DNA of 64,000 nucleotides, taken from NCBI RefSeq assembly GCF_000013005.1, contig NC_007722.1, forward strand, positions 1,121,501-1,185,500. Direction: 5' to 3'. A model generated the notes under the pieces. The model had not been told where the DNA came from and searched no databases. It saw only the letters and a list, made by a program, of their open reading frames with translations. The stretch is from Erythrobacter litoralis HTCC2594. Its GTDB lineage: Bacteria > Pseudomonadota > Alphaproteobacteria > Sphingomonadales > Sphingomonadaceae. How positions within the stretch are numbered: position 1 is the first letter of the stretch; the number at the start of each line of letters is the position of its first letter. Below are positions 49,172-61,856 of this stretch, one piece after another. Made by a program: the position numbers and the translations under genes.

Positions 49172-51199
49172 TTATTGATCCAGGAAAGACCGCATCTTGC
49201 GGCTGCGGCTCGGGTGCTTGAGCTTGCGCAGCGCCTTGGCCTCGATCTGCCGGATGCGTTCGCGCGTCACCGAAAACTGCTGCCCGACTTCCTCGAGCGT
49301 GTGATCGGTGTTCATGCCGATGCCGAAGCGCATGCGCAGCACGCGTTCTTCGCGCGGAGTCAGGCTGGCGAGCACGCGGGTGACGGTTTCCTTGAGGTTC
49401 GCCTGGATCGCCGCATCGACCGGGATGATGGCGTTCTTGTCCTCGATGAAATCGCCGAGGTGCGAATCCTCTTCGTCGCCGATCGGCGTTTCGAGGCTGA
49501 TCGGTTCCTTGGCGATCTTCATCACCTTGCGCACCTTCTCGAGCGGCATCGAAAGACGCTCGGCCATTTCTTCCGGTGTCGGCTCGCGGCCCTGCTCGTG
49601 CAGGAACTGGCGGCTGGTACGGACCAGCTTGTTGATCGTCTCGATCATATGGACCGGGATACGGATCGTGCGGGCCTGGTCGGCGATTGAGCGGGTGATC
49701 GCCTGCCGGATCCACCATGTGGCGTAGGTGCTGAACTTGTAGCCGCGGCGGTACTCGAACTTGTCGACCGCCTTCATCAGGCCGATGTTGCCTTCCTGAA
49801 TAAGATCAAGGAATTGCAGGCCGCGGTTGGTATATTTCTTGGCGATGGAAATCACCAGGCGAAGATTCGCCTCGACCATTTCCTTCTTCGCGATGCGCGC
49901 CTCGCGTTCGCCCTTCTGCACCATGTTCACGATGCGGCGGAACTCGGGCAGGGCCATGCCGGTCTGGCTGGCGATATCGGCGATCTCCGTGCGGATGCGG
50001 TCGATCGCGTCGGCTTCCTTGTCGGCGAAGGCAGCCCACTTCTTGTCCTTCTTGACACGGTCCTTGAGGAAATCCTCGTCGAGCTCGTTGCCGATATAGG
50101 CCTGCAGGAAGTCCGCGCGCTTGATTTTGTGGCGCTCTGCGAGGCGCAGCATCTGCCCGCCGAGCGCGGTCAGGCGGCGGTTGAAGGCATACAGATTGTC
50201 GACCAGGAATTCGATCTTGGTGGCGTGAAACTGCATGCTCTCGACTTCGGCGGTCAGTTCCTCGCCGAGCTTCTCGTAGCGGTTCTCTTTCGCCTTGGGC
50301 AGAACTTCGCCGCGGGCGATGGTATCGACACGCTCTAGCTGCAGTTTCTCGAATTTCTTGAACAACGAGGTAATGCGCGCAAAGCGCTCGATGGCATCGG
50401 GCTTCAGCGCCGCTTCCATCTGCGCGAGCGACATGGTGTTGTCCTCGTCCTCATCGTCGTCGGACTTGCTGCTGCCCTCTTCGCCGTCCTCGTCGTCCGA
50501 ATCCTCGTCATCGGTATCGTCGTCATCGTCGACGATGGTCGGGCCGGCATTCTCTTCCGAGATTTCGCCATCGTCATCGTCCTCGGCGCCTTCCTCCAGC
50601 TTCTCGGCCGGCGGCTCCTTGGACAGCATGGCATCGAGATCGAGGATCTCGCGCAGCTGCATTTCCTCGGCATTGAGCGCTTCGGACCACTGGATGATGG
50701 CGTGGAAGGTGATCGGGCTCTGGCACAATCCGATGATCATCGTGTCGCGACCGGCCTCGATCCGCTTGGCAATGGCAATTTCGCCTTCGCGGCTGAGCAA
50801 TTCGACCGCGCCCATCTCGCGCAGATACATCCGCACCGGATCGTCGGTACGGTCGCCGGTGGTCGTCTTTTTTACGGCAGCGGCGGGCTTCTTGGCGTCT
50901 TTCTTTTCGTCCTTGGCGGCGCCGGGCGCGATTTCCTCGACCTCGTTGGCCTGTTCCTGCTCGGCCTCGGCCTCCTCGTCGCTCTCGACGATTTGCACGC
51001 CCATCTCGGACAGCGAAGTCTGGATATCCTCGATCTGGTCGGGGCTCATTTCGCCCGAAGGCAGCGCTTCGTTGAGCTCATCATAGGTGACGTAGCCCTT
51101 GCGCTTGGCCTTGGTGATCATCTTCTTGATCGAAGCTTCGTTGAGATCGATCAGGGGAGCATCTTCCGCCTGGGTTTTCTTCTTCGCCTTGGAAGCCAT
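49172..51199 (-). CDS. rpoD: RNA polymerase primary sigma factor RpoD
   Basis: 675 residues: region 1.1 (about 15-75), 1.2 ([29 protein letters not shown]), a non-conserved region, 2 ([60 protein letters not shown]), 3 and 4 ([14 protein letters not shown]...[17 protein letters not shown]). The non-conserved region holds a highly acidic stretch at 202-254 (many D and E). It drives housekeeping transcription. It follows dnaG by 10 bases, a conserved macromolecular-synthesis pair. Confidence 0.98.
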   Translation of the reverse strand: MASKAKKKTQAEDAPLIDLNEASIKKMITKAKRKGYVTYDELNEALPSGEMSPDQIEDIQTSLSEMGVQIVESDEEAEAEQEQANEVEEIAPGAAKDEKKDAKKPAAAVKKTTTGDRTDDPVRMYLREMGAVELLSREGEIAIAKRIEAGRDTMIIGLCQSPITFHAIIQWSEALNAEEMQLREILDLDAMLSKEPPAEKLEEGAEDDDDGEISEENAGPTIVDDDDDTDDEDSDDEDGEEGSSKSDDDEDEDNTMSLAQMEAALKPDAIERFARITSLFKKFEKLQLERVDTIARGEVLPKAKENRYEKLGEELTAEVESMQFHATKIEFLVDNLYAFNRRLTALGGQMLRLAERHKIKRADFLQAYIGNELDEDFLKDRVKKDKKWAAFADKEADAIDRIRTEIADIASQTGMALPEFRRIVNMVQKGEREARIAKKEMVEANLRLVISIAKKYTNRGLQFLDLIQEGNIGLMKAVDKFEYRRGYKFSTYATWWIRQAITRSIADQARTIRIPVHMIETINKLVRTSRQFLHEQGREPTPEEMAERLSMPLEKVRKVMKIAKEPISLETPIGDEEDSHLGDFIEDKNAIIPVDAAIQANLKETVTRVLASLTPREERVLRMRFGIGMNTDHTLEEVGQQFSVTRERIRQIEAKALRKLKHPSRSRKMRSFLDQ

Positions 51200-51209
51200 A
51201 GGTCTCGCT

Positions 51210-53087
51210 TCAATCCGTTTTTTCTTCGCCCGCCGGTTCCGGCTGTGACGTATACCCCAGATCAGACTGCCCGCGGGCGGCCTGTAAACTCGCCATTTGG
51301 CCGAGTCGCGCCTCGAAATCCAGCTTTCGCTTCAACAGTCTCTGCTGTTCGGCAAAAGCACCTTCGGGGTCGGTATCGAACCGCGCCGTGGCTGCCGCAA
51401 GGGCAGTTTCCAGCGCAGGTCGTTCGACCAGCAACGATACGGCTTCGGCCAAGTCTTCGCGCGCATCCTCGGGATCGGTACCTTCCTGGAGGAAGGAGAA
51501 ATGACTTCTATCCGGGGGCGCAAGACGGCCGCTATCGGCAGATATGGGCAATTCGCCACCGTCTTCAAGTATTTCCGCCATGTCGAGCAGCGGATTTATC
51601 GCCCGTGCGATATTCGCGTCACGCTCGGCCGCTTCGGCAAGCGCATCCGCATGGCGGTCGATCTGGTCGGGATGGCGGATCAACCCGGCAACGACCGCTC
51701 CCGTCAAGGCGTCGCGCGATCCGCCTTGGATGGTCTTTTGCAGCGCTCTGATCGCCGCGGGATCGGGTCTGGGCCGGGAAGCGAGACTCTTCGAAAAGCC
51801 ATTAGGTTTCCAAGGGGCTTTTTCGCGCCTCGGGAAGGCATAGTCGGAAAAACGGTCGAGCAATTCGCGGCGGTAGAGTGCCTTGATATCGGCATCGCCG
51901 ATGGCATCGACATGCGCCATCAGCCGCGCCTTGAGGCCCGCTTTCGCCTCGGGACTGTCGAGCGGCTCGGCATCGCGTTCGAACTGCCACAGCGTATCGA
52001 GCAGGCTGCCGGGCTTCGCGAGGATATCTTCCATCGCTTGCGCCCCACGCTGATTGATAAGGTCATCGGGATCGAGACCCGCGGGCAGGCGCACTATGCC
52101 AAGCGAATGGGCAGGGCGCAGTAAGGGAAGGGCGCGCTGGATCGCCCGCATCGCCGCGCGCTGGCCGGCGGCATCGCCATCGAAACACAGAATCGGCCGC
52201 TCGACCATCCGCCACAGCATTTCGATCTGCCGCTCCGTCAGCGCGGTTCCGAGCGGGGCGACCGCATCCTCGATCCCGGCGTTGGCGAGGGCGATGACGT
52301 CCATATAGCCTTCGACGACGACAATGCGGCCGGTCTGGCGCGAGGCGGGGCCCGCCCGATGCAGGTTGTAAAGCGTGCGCCCTTTGTCGAAGAGCGGCGT
52401 ATCGGGCGAGTTGAGATATTTTGCCACGCCGTCGCGCTTGTCGAGAATGCGCCCGCCGAACGCGATCACGCGCCCCCGCGCATCCTGGATCGGCAGCATC
52501 AGCCGGTCGCGAAAGCGGTCGTATTTGCTGCCATCCTCTGTCTCGATCCGCATACCGCTTTCGACGAGCATCGCGTCCTCGAAACCGACACCGGAGCCCA
52601 TCGCCTGCTTGCTGTCCGGGGCGTAGCCGAAGCCGAATTCGCGGATCACGCCATTGGAGAAACCGCGCGAGGCCAGATAGTCGCGGGCCCTGGCACCCTC
52701 CGCACCACGCAATTGTTCGACGAACCATCGCTGCGAAGCCTCGGTCACATCGATCAGGCTGGCGCGCTTTTCCGCCTGCTGCGCCGCACGCGGATCGGGG
52801 GCAGGGACTTCCAGCCCCGCTTCCTGCGCCAGCTCCTTCACCGCATCCATGAACTGCAGGCCGCGCTGGTCGGTCATCCAGCGGATCACGTCGCCATGCG
52901 CACCGCAGCCGAAGCAGTGGTAAAAGCCTTTTTCGTCCGAGACCGTAAAACTCGGCGTTTTCTCGTTATGGAATGGGCAGCACGCCTTCCATTCGCGGCC
53001 CGCTCTTTGCAGCTTGGTCGTGCGCATGATGACGCTGGAAAGCGTCACCCGCGCACGCAATTCGTCAAGCCATTGGGGTGAGAGCAT
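51210..53087 (-). CDS. dnaG: DNA primase
   Basis: 625 residues: CHC2 zinc finger ([31 protein letters not shown]), the DnaG catalytic core with [18 protein letters not shown], Toprim [13 protein letters not shown] and [15 protein letters not shown], and a C-terminal helicase-interaction part. It makes RNA primers for replication. ATG at 53087. No small-ribosomal S21 gene is in front, unlike in enterobacteria; the neighbour is a lipoprotein gene. Confidence 0.97.
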   Translation of the reverse strand: MLSPQWLDELRARVTLSSVIMRTTKLQRAGREWKACCPFHNEKTPSFTVSDEKGFYHCFGCGAHGDVIRWMTDQRGLQFMDAVKELAQEAGLEVPAPDPRAAQQAEKRASLIDVTEASQRWFVEQLRGAEGARARDYLASRGFSNGVIREFGFGYAPDSKQAMGSGVGFEDAMLVESGMRIETEDGSKYDRFRDRLMLPIQDARGRVIAFGGRILDKRDGVAKYLNSPDTPLFDKGRTLYNLHRAGPASRQTGRIVVVEGYMDVIALANAGIEDAVAPLGTALTERQIEMLWRMVERPILCFDGDAAGQRAAMRAIQRALPLLRPAHSLGIVRLPAGLDPDDLINQRGAQAMEDILAKPGSLLDTLWQFERDAEPLDSPEAKAGLKARLMAHVDAIGDADIKALYRRELLDRFSDYAFPRREKAPWKPNGFSKSLASRPRPDPAAIRALQKTIQGGSRDALTGAVVAGLIRHPDQIDRHADALAEAAERDANIARAINPLLDMAEILEDGGELPISADSGRLAPPDRSHFSFLQEGTDPEDAREDLAEAVSLLVERPALETALAAATARFDTDPEGAFAEQQRLLKRKLDFEARLGQMASLQAARGQSDLGYTSQPEPAGEEKTD

Positions 53088-53132
53088 GGTGCTTCAATGC
53101 GCTCTCACGCCCGCGCATTCAAGCAGTGCGGC

Positions 53133-53912
53133 CTATTCGCCTGTGGAGGTGGCAGGTGCCAGACACGCATTGCTCGCTCTGTCCGCAGACGCGGGCATCG
53201 GCCCGTTGCCGGTGGCGGCCGTGCCATCGACCTCGATCTGGTAAGCGGGGGCAGGGCCTGCGGGCGGTAGGGTCGAATGCCAGTAGAAGGTGAGCGGTTC
53301 GCCCTGTTCCCACTGGTCGCCGCCGTCGCCGGCATTGACGGTCCACACCAGCGCGCCATTGTCGCAGCTCATCACGATATCGGCCTTCGCGCCGATCGCG
53401 GCGAGCGCCTCGGCCTTGGAATAGCCCGCGCTGCCGGTAAAACCATGGGCAGGGCGCAGCATTCGGAATTCGGTCGCCCGTTCGACATCGCTGGCATCGG
53501 CACCGTCGCCACTGCCTGTCGCAGCGTCATTGTCTTCGCCCGGGTAGACGATGTGAACGTAGGTAAAGACCGTACCGGCGGGCGCAGTCGCCGGATCACA
53601 GGGATCCATGCCGTCGGGACAGGCGACATAGCTCGTCATGTCGGCATAATTGCCGCTGGCATTGGACAGCGCGACCTTCACTTCCGGACCGCGCGGCCCC
53701 ACGATCTTGGCACCAAGCTCGAGTTCGCCGAAATCGCCCTTGTCGCGGTCGACGGCCTTGGAAATCGCATCCCCATCGGTGTTGACGTCATTGAGATCGG
53801 TCACATCGCTGCCGGTCACCGTGTTGGTTTCGTCATCGACGTCGGTTGCATCCGCACAGGCGGTGGCGACCAGGGCGAGAGAGAGGAGCGAACAGGCAGC
53901 GAGGCGTTTCAT
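53133..53912 (-). CDS. Hypothetical lipoprotein
   Basis: 259 residues: signal with lipobox LALVATAC at the cleavage site (Cys 19), then an Asp-rich linker (DATDVDDETNTVTGSDVTDLNDVNTDGDA) and a globular portion with VACPDGMDPCDP, YVHIVYPGEDNDAATG, IVMSCDNGALVWTVNAGDGGDQWEQGEPL. Two Cys-x-x pairs may form disulfides. I recognise no family; similar Asp-rich lipoproteins occur in Erythrobacter-type genomes. It lies 45 bases upstream of dnaG on the same strand and overlaps the YqeY stop by one base. Confidence 0.7.
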   Translation of the reverse strand: MKRLAACSLLSLALVATACADATDVDDETNTVTGSDVTDLNDVNTDGDAISKAVDRDKGDFGELELGAKIVGPRGPEVKVALSNASGNYADMTSYVACPDGMDPCDPATAPAGTVFTYVHIVYPGEDNDAATGSGDGADASDVERATEFRMLRPAHGFTGSAGYSKAEALAAIGAKADIVMSCDNGALVWTVNAGDGGDQWEQGEPLTFYWHSTLPPAGPAPAYQIEVDGTAATGNGPMPASADRASNACLAPATSTGE

Positions 53913-54361
53913 CAGAAGCTTTCCTTCACGAGTTTCGAGGCGAGGCTCATGTCCAGTACAGCGCCGTGTTTCGCCTTCAGTTCCCCCATCACTTTACCCA
54001 TATCCTTAATGGAGTCCGCACCAGTGTTTGCCTTCGCCTCTTCGATAGCGGCGCGTGTCTGCGCCTCGTCCATCTTTTGCGGCAGGAACTCCTCGATAAC
54101 CGCCAGCTCCGCGCGTTCCTTGTCGGCCAGTTCCTCGCGGCCACCATCAACATACATGGTTATCGACTCGCGCCGCTGCTTGGCCATCTTTTCCAGCACA
54201 TCCATCACCAGCGCATCATCCTCGATCTCTTTCGAGGAGGTCCGCAGCTCGATATCACGATCCTTGATCTTGGCCCCGATCAGCCGCAGCGCAGCGGTGC
54301 GGTCCTTGTCCTTGGCCTTCATGGCGGCGACGGTTTCGGCCTTGATATCGTCTCTCAGCAT
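53912..54361 (-). CDS. GatB/YqeY domain-containing protein
   Basis: 149 residues matching YqeY: LRDDIKAETVAAMKAKDKDRTAALRLIGAKIKDRDIE, KQRRESITMYVDGGREELADKERAELAVIEEFLPQKMDE, GADSIKDMGKVMGELKAKHGAVLDMSLASKLVKE. The domain is related to the tail of GatB and may contact tRNA; its job in bacteria is not settled. ATG at 54361 chosen. It sits before dnaG-rpoD, a frequent alphaproteobacterial neighbourhood, and is divergent from carA. Confidence 0.93.
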   Translation of the reverse strand: MLRDDIKAETVAAMKAKDKDRTAALRLIGAKIKDRDIELRTSSKEIEDDALVMDVLEKMAKQRRESITMYVDGGREELADKERAELAVIEEFLPQKMDEAQTRAAIEEAKANTGADSIKDMGKVMGELKAKHGAVLDMSLASKLVKESF

Positions 54362-54500
54362 GGGTCTGTCCTGTCGTATCGGGTGTGATCGTGGATTGAT
54401 CCCCAAGTGGCGCGCGATCGCGCTTGACGCAAGGGGAGGGTGCGCTTAGCCGCAGTCTCTTAGCGACATCGCCGGAAACACCTGACTCGGAGCAAGCCCC

Positions 54501-55808
54501 ATGGCATCTGCCGACATTACGCCTGCGCAACCCAAAGACGCCACAGGTGTATTGCTTCTGGCCGATGGAACGGCGCTGTGGGGCAAGGGCTTTGGGGCGA
54601 CCGGCAGCGCGGTCGGCGAGGTGTGCTTCAACACCGCGATGACCGGCTACCAGGAGGTGATGACCGATCCCTCCTACGCGGCGCAGATCGTCACCTTCAC
54701 CTTCCCGCATATCGGCAATGTCGGCTCGAACGACGAGGACGTCGAAAGCGCCGTCGAAGCGGCTGTCGGCTGCGTGGTGCGCGAGGAAGTCACGCCGTCG
54801 AGCAATTTCCGCGCCGACAAGCACTTCGACGAATGGATGAGCGCCAATGGCAAGATCGGCCTTTCCGGCATCGATACCCGCGCGCTGACCCGCTTCATCC
54901 GGCTAAGCGGCGCGCCCAACGCTGTGATCGCGCATGCTCCCGACGGAACATTCGACCTGCCTGCACTGCTCGCCCGCGCGCAAAAGTGGCCGGGGCTGGA
55001 GGGCATGGACCTCGCCCAGCGCGTCAGCCGCGCGAAGCAGGAAGATTGGGGCGGGGGTCCGTGGGCTCTCGGCAAGGGCTACGGGCGAGCGCCGTGGCCG
55101 AAATCGCCCTCTCTCCTTCAGGGGAGAGGGAGGAGCGACGAAGTCGCGGAGGGTGTGGGGGATGCTCGCGACGCATCGCCAGCCAGCCACCACCCCCCGA
55201 CCCCCTCCTCTGAAGAAGAGGGGGAGTTTATGCCTCACGTGGTCGCGATCGACTACGGCGCGAAGGACAATATCTTCCGCAACCTGGTGAAGGCCGGGGC
55301 GCGGGTGACGGTGGTGCCGGCCAAGGCCAGCCTCGAAGAGGTGCTGGCGCACAATCCCGACGGCGTGTTCCTGTCCAACGGTCCGGGCGATCCGGCGGCG
55401 ACGGGCGAATATGCGGTGCCGGTGATTGCCGGGTTGCTGGAGCGCGACATCCCGCTGTTCGGCATCTGCCTCGGCCACCAGATGCTGGCGCTGGCGGCGG
55501 GCGCGAAAACCACCAAGATGCACCAGGGCCACCGCGGCGCGAACCACCCGGTCCAGCGGGTGGGCGAAGGCTGGGGCGAGACCTCGGGCCTCGTCGAGAT
55601 CACCAGCATGAACCACGGCTTCGCGGTCGATGGCGAGACTTTGCCGGAGGGTGTGGAGCAGACGCATGTGAGCCTGTTCGACGGCAGCAATTGCGGCATC
55701 AGCATCCGCGGCAAGAAAGCGTTCGGCGTGCAGTATCACCCGGAGGCTAGCCCGGGACCGCAGGACAGCTTCTACCTGTTCGAGAAGTTTGTGGGGATGT
55801 TGGGGTGA
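54501..55808 (+). CDS. carA: Carbamoyl-phosphate synthase small subunit with in-frame repeat insertion
   Basis: 435 residues, against about 390-400 usually. The N-terminal CPSase_sm domain (residues 15-170) has GEVCFNTAMTGYQEVMTDPSYAAQIVTFT and GIDTRALTRFIR. The class I GATase domain has HVVAIDYGAKDNIFRNL, FLSNGPGDP, LFGICLGHQMLALA (nucleophile Cys) and VQYHPEASPGP with the His/Glu pair. Between them residues 202-243 (rich in S, P, E, G) are encoded by a palindromic repeat and raise the length. It supplies ammonia to CarB from glutamine. Confidence 0.96.
   Translation: MASADITPAQPKDATGVLLLADGTALWGKGFGATGSAVGEVCFNTAMTGYQEVMTDPSYAAQIVTFTFPHIGNVGSNDEDVESAVEAAVGCVVREEVTPSSNFRADKHFDEWMSANGKIGLSGIDTRALTRFIRLSGAPNAVIAHAPDGTFDLPALLARAQKWPGLEGMDLAQRVSRAKQEDWGGGPWALGKGYGRAPWPKSPSLLQGRGRSDEVAEGVGDARDASPASHHPPTPSSEEEGEFMPHVVAIDYGAKDNIFRNLVKAGARVTVVPAKASLEEVLAHNPDGVFLSNGPGDPAATGEYAVPVIAGLLERDIPLFGICLGHQMLALAAGAKTTKMHQGHRGANHPVQRVGEGWGETSGLVEITSMNHGFAVDGETLPEGVEQTHVSLFDGSNCGISIRGKKAFGVQYHPEASPGPQDSFYLFEKFVGMLG
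55107..55225. repeat. Palindromic repeat element inserted in frame within carA
   Basis: Left hairpin CCCTCTC...GAGAGGG (55107-55130), a central GATGC/GCATC hairpin, G-rich and C-rich tracts (GGGTGTGGGGG and CCACCACCCCCC), and right hairpin CCCCCTCCTC...GAAGAGGGGG (55201-55225). The whole is roughly symmetric. This 'CCCCTCTCC...GGAGAGGGG' type is common between genes in sphingomonads. Here it adds about 40 codons in the hinge between the two CarA domains without breaking the frame. Confidence 0.8.
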
Positions 55809-56223
55809 GAAAAAAGCTAATCCTTTTGCTTGGAGCGTTGTCCCTAGTCGGGGTTTCTCCCGCAATGGCTCAGAAGCCGCCAGAACCTGATGCGGCGTCT
55901 CCCCGCCAACTCTATGTGGCATGCACATTGATGCTGACCGGTAACGAACTGGCCGACCGCGAGTTTGCTGGCAAGTTCAAACCAATGTCCGCGCCTGCTT
56001 GCCTCTTCGCAGCCATGAACACACTGAAATTGGGAATGGGACAAGACGCGCAGGATGCTTTTCGATTTTGTCCAAATGGAAATCTCGATTTCGATTCAAA
56101 CGCGCCTCGAGCAATGGCTCGCGCATACCTAGAATACTTCGAGAGTTCGGCGGAGAATTTGAGGGAAATAAGCGGACTAGCCGCTTTTGTGATCGCTCAA
56201 AAAACTAGGTGGCCCTGTAGATA

Positions 56224-56224
<1 letters not shown>
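55805..56224 (+). CDS. Secreted small protein, Rap1a/Tai-like
   Basis: 139 residues: signal peptide ([22 protein letters not shown]), then [42 protein letters not shown] and a terminal RWPC. Five cysteines and the AYLEYF helix give the pattern of the Rap1a/Tai immunity-like family, which includes antitoxins to type VI effectors but also many uncharacterised proteins. The GTG start overlaps the carA stop (GTGA), and the end overlaps carB by one base. Codon and base composition are visibly less GC-rich than its neighbours. Confidence 0.6.
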
Positions 56225-59553
<3,329 letters not shown>

Positions 59554-59675
59554 CACAAGCTTCTCCCGACAGTTCGATATTGCCGAACCGCGCGACCAAA
59601 GGCGCGGCGAAGTCTCGAATTGACAATCGAACCGCGGGGCGGGGCACAAACGAAAGAAATGAAGTGGGGACGGTA

Positions 59676-60143
59676 ATGGAAAAGGTTCCGATGCTGGCAG
59701 AAGGCTACGAGCGGCTGACCGCCGATCTCAAGGCCCTGCGTGCGGAACGCCCGAAGGTGGTCGACGCGATCGAAGAAGCGCGCGCGCATGGCGACCTGTC
59801 GGAAAATGCCGAATATCACGCGGCGAAGGAACGCCAAGGCCAGATCGAAGCGCAGATCGCCGACATCGAAGACCGCGTAACCCGTGCCCAGATCATCGAT
59901 CCCGCCACTTTATCGGGCGACAAGATCGTGTTCGGTGCCACCGTGACCCTGCTCGATGAAGACGACAAGCCGGTCAAATACCAGATCGTCGGCCAGACCG
60001 AAGCCGATGCCGCCAAGGGCCGCATCAGCTACAGCTCGCCCATCGGTCGCGCGCTGATCGGCAAGCAGGTCGGTGACGAGATCGAAGTGACTGTGCCCTC
60101 GGGTGATAAGTTCTACCTCGTCGACAAGGTCGAATTCGTCTGA
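59676..60143 (+). CDS. greA: Transcription elongation factor GreA
   Basis: 155 residues: coiled-coil N-terminus with the conserved [33 protein letters not shown] (acidic tip Asp/Glu), and a C-terminal FKBP-like domain ending [34 protein letters not shown]. It rescues backtracked RNA polymerase by stimulating transcript cleavage. ATG at 59676. It is 123 bases after carB, a conserved alphaproteobacterial pairing, and has its own terminator. Confidence 0.97.
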   Translation: MEKVPMLAEGYERLTADLKALRAERPKVVDAIEEARAHGDLSENAEYHAAKERQGQIEAQIADIEDRVTRAQIIDPATLSGDKIVFGATVTLLDEDDKPVKYQIVGQTEADAAKGRISYSSPIGRALIGKQVGDEIEVTVPSGDKFYLVDKVEFV

Positions 60144-60156
60144 GGTTCGCTTCGGA

Positions 60157-60180
60157 AGCGGCTCAATCGAGCCGCTTTTC
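60157..60180 (+). terminator. Rho-independent terminator of greA
   Basis: AGCGGCTC and GAGCCGCT pair perfectly around AATC and are followed by TTTT, 13 bases after the greA stop. The hairpin overlaps the last codons and stop of the convergent acetyltransferase gene, so it doubles as coding DNA. Confidence 0.75.
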
Positions 60181-60639
60181 CATCGCATAATTGTGGATCG
60201 GCACGCCGCCGATTTTTAAGTCGCGGCGCTGGATCACGGCGTACCCAGCCCGCTCGAATGCGGGCCGGGCGAGTTCGCTCGCTTCGGTGAACAGCCGCGT
60301 GAGGCCGTTATTCGCTGCGTGCGTTTCGGCAGCGAGCAAGAGCTGGACTGCAAGCCCTCGACGCGTGTGGTCGGGATGGTTGTAGAGCCGGTCGAGATGA
60401 CCGTCGGGTTCCAGCAATGCATAGGCCACCGGGCGATCTTCGGCATCTGCGGCAACGAAGATCATCGCGCCCTCGGCAACGCGGCGCCGATACATGTCCG
60501 GCCCACTATGCCGTGCAGCCCACGCTTCAATCTGCGCTTCCGAATAAGCCTGCGGGCCTATTTCGCGGATCGCAGCGAGGGCAAGATTGCTCAGAGCGTC
60601 GGCATCATCGTCACGGAAAGGGCGGATGGCATAGGCCAT
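60163..60639 (-). CDS. GNAT family N-acetyltransferase
   Basis: 158 residues: AIRPFRDDDADALSNLALAAI at the start, VAYALLEPDGHLDRLYNHPDHTRRGLAVQLLLAAETHAANNG with the acetyl-CoA-binding R-R-G-L-A motif, and LFTEASELARPAFERAGYAVIQRRDL at the C-terminus. The layout is of the PA4534/YafP-like branch with unknown acceptor. ATG at 60639 chosen. Its end overlaps the greA terminator. It follows the DUF4170 gene by 8 bases. Confidence 0.88.
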   Translation of the reverse strand: MAYAIRPFRDDDADALSNLALAAIREIGPQAYSEAQIEAWAARHSGPDMYRRRVAEGAMIFVAADAEDRPVAYALLEPDGHLDRLYNHPDHTRRGLAVQLLLAAETHAANNGLTRLFTEASELARPAFERAGYAVIQRRDLKIGGVPIHNYAMEKRLD

Positions 60640-60647
60640 CGCTAAGC

Positions 60648-60878
60648 CTATTCGTCGGGAGTCAGCAGCTTGTGCAGGTGGACGATGACGTATTTCATCT
60701 CCGCATCGTCCACCGTACGCTGTGCCTGGCCCCGCCACGCCTCTTCGGCCGCGTCGTAATTGCTGTAAACGCCTACGACATGCACACTTTCGGGATCCTG
60801 GAACTCCATAGTGCGCGGGTCGGTGACGCGGCCACCCATCACCAGGTGCAGTTTCTGCTTCGGGGTCGTTTCTTCCAT
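60648..60878 (-). CDS. DUF4170 family protein
   Basis: 76 residues: KQKLHLVMGGRVTDPRTMEFQDPESVHVVGVYSNYDAAEEAWRGQAQRTVDDAEMKYVIVHLHKLL. The sequence LVMGGR.....F.....H.VG.Y..Y..A...W...AQ.TVD.A..RY.I.HL..L is the DUF4170 pattern, typical of alphaproteobacteria, function unknown. ATG at 60878 chosen. It precedes the GNAT gene in a probable two-gene unit. Confidence 0.87.
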   Translation of the reverse strand: MEETTPKQKLHLVMGGRVTDPRTMEFQDPESVHVVGVYSNYDAAEEAWRGQAQRTVDDAEMKYVIVHLHKLLTPDE

Positions 60879-60977
60879 CGGTTCGCTTTCCTTGGGGAGG
60901 AGGATTGCAGCGCCCATAGCCAAAGCGGCGCGACAGGCAAAGCCGTCACGCCGCTTATTTGGTCGTCCTGGAAGCGA

Positions 60978-61469
60978 TCAGTGCGGCAGGCGCATTTTCG
61001 CTCCGCGGAAGGACCGACCGGCCTTGCGTCCGGCGCGCCGCGCATAATCGTGTGCGGTATCGCGCGCGGTCGAGGCAAGGTACGAGCCTTCACGCTTGGC
61101 CTTGCGGGTGTTGCGATCGATGCTGTCGCCGATATCCTCGATCGCATCGCCGCTCGCCTGTTTGACGTCGCCGGCGAAATCGCCTGCGGCATCAATCACG
61201 CCCATGGCATAGGCAATTCCGGCCTCGGCGGCATAGCTGGTCAGGTCGGCGGCCCGGCTGCCGAGGCGGCGGCCGGGCTTGGTCATGGCGCCGATCACGA
61301 TGCCCAATACGGCTACACCAGCGACCGTGGCGACGGGATGTGCCTTGACAAATTCGGTGGCGAGTTCGCCTGCCTCGCGTGCGCTGTCTGCCAGCGAACG
61401 TTCTTCGGCGCGTTTTTCACCTGCTTCGATCCGCTCGCGAAGTTCGTCGCGCTTTTCATCGGTGCTCAT
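60978..61469 (-). CDS. Hypothetical membrane-anchored protein (YqjD/DUF883-like features)
   Basis: 163 residues: an acidic-basic helical N-terminus (DEKRDELRERIEAGEKRAEERS), a glycine-rich hydrophobic segment (HPVATVAGVAVLGIVIGAMTKPGRR) and a long amphipathic part (ASGDAIEDIGDSIDRNTRKAKREGSYL). The 'HP...A..AG...G...G' membrane segment resembles DUF883/YqjD proteins, which bind ribosomes in E. coli; this copy is more diverged. It is last in a four-gene minus-strand cluster of similar proteins. Confidence 0.7.
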   Translation of the reverse strand: MSTDEKRDELRERIEAGEKRAEERSLADSAREAGELATEFVKAHPVATVAGVAVLGIVIGAMTKPGRRLGSRAADLTSYAAEAGIAYAMGVIDAAGDFAGDVKQASGDAIEDIGDSIDRNTRKAKREGSYLASTARDTAHDYARRAGRKAGRSFRGAKMRLPH

Positions 61470-61511
61470 AGGGGGTCTCCTGTCATTTTCCGGAAATAGG
61501 CTTGCGAATTC

Positions 61512-61836
61512 TCAACGAGACGAAACTTGTTCGGGTTCCGGAAAATCCCCTTCGGTTTCAGCGTCCTCACTATCAGAGGCAAATCCCAGCGTACTCATGA
61601 TCGGGTTGCGTGCGAACCAGAGCAGCACAGCACCGACGAGCACGGCCAAGACACCCTTGTTGTCTTGGGCGACTTCGCTCGCTTGATCGAAAATTTCCGA
61701 CGCGCCTTCCTGCAATCGGTCTGCGGCACGGTGCGTCAAACTGCGCGAGCTGAAATCTTCTTTCACGCGCTCCACATCTGCCAGCAGAAGTGCCTTGGCC
61801 GCGTCGCGCAATCGACGATCTTCGCGCAATTCGCGT

Positions 61837-61856
<20 letters not shown>
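61512..61856 (-). CDS. Hypothetical single-pass membrane protein
   Basis: 114 residues: a charged start (KWYERELREDRRLRDAAKALLLADVERVKEDFSSRSLTHRAADRLQEG), a helix, and a single hydrophobic segment (KGVLAVLVGAVLLWFARNPIM) followed by an acidic tail (DSEDAETEGDFPEPEQ). ATG at 61856 overlaps the end of the holin-like gene by 20 bases. Similar proteins appear beside DUF883/holin-like genes in sphingomonads. Function unknown. Confidence 0.7.
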
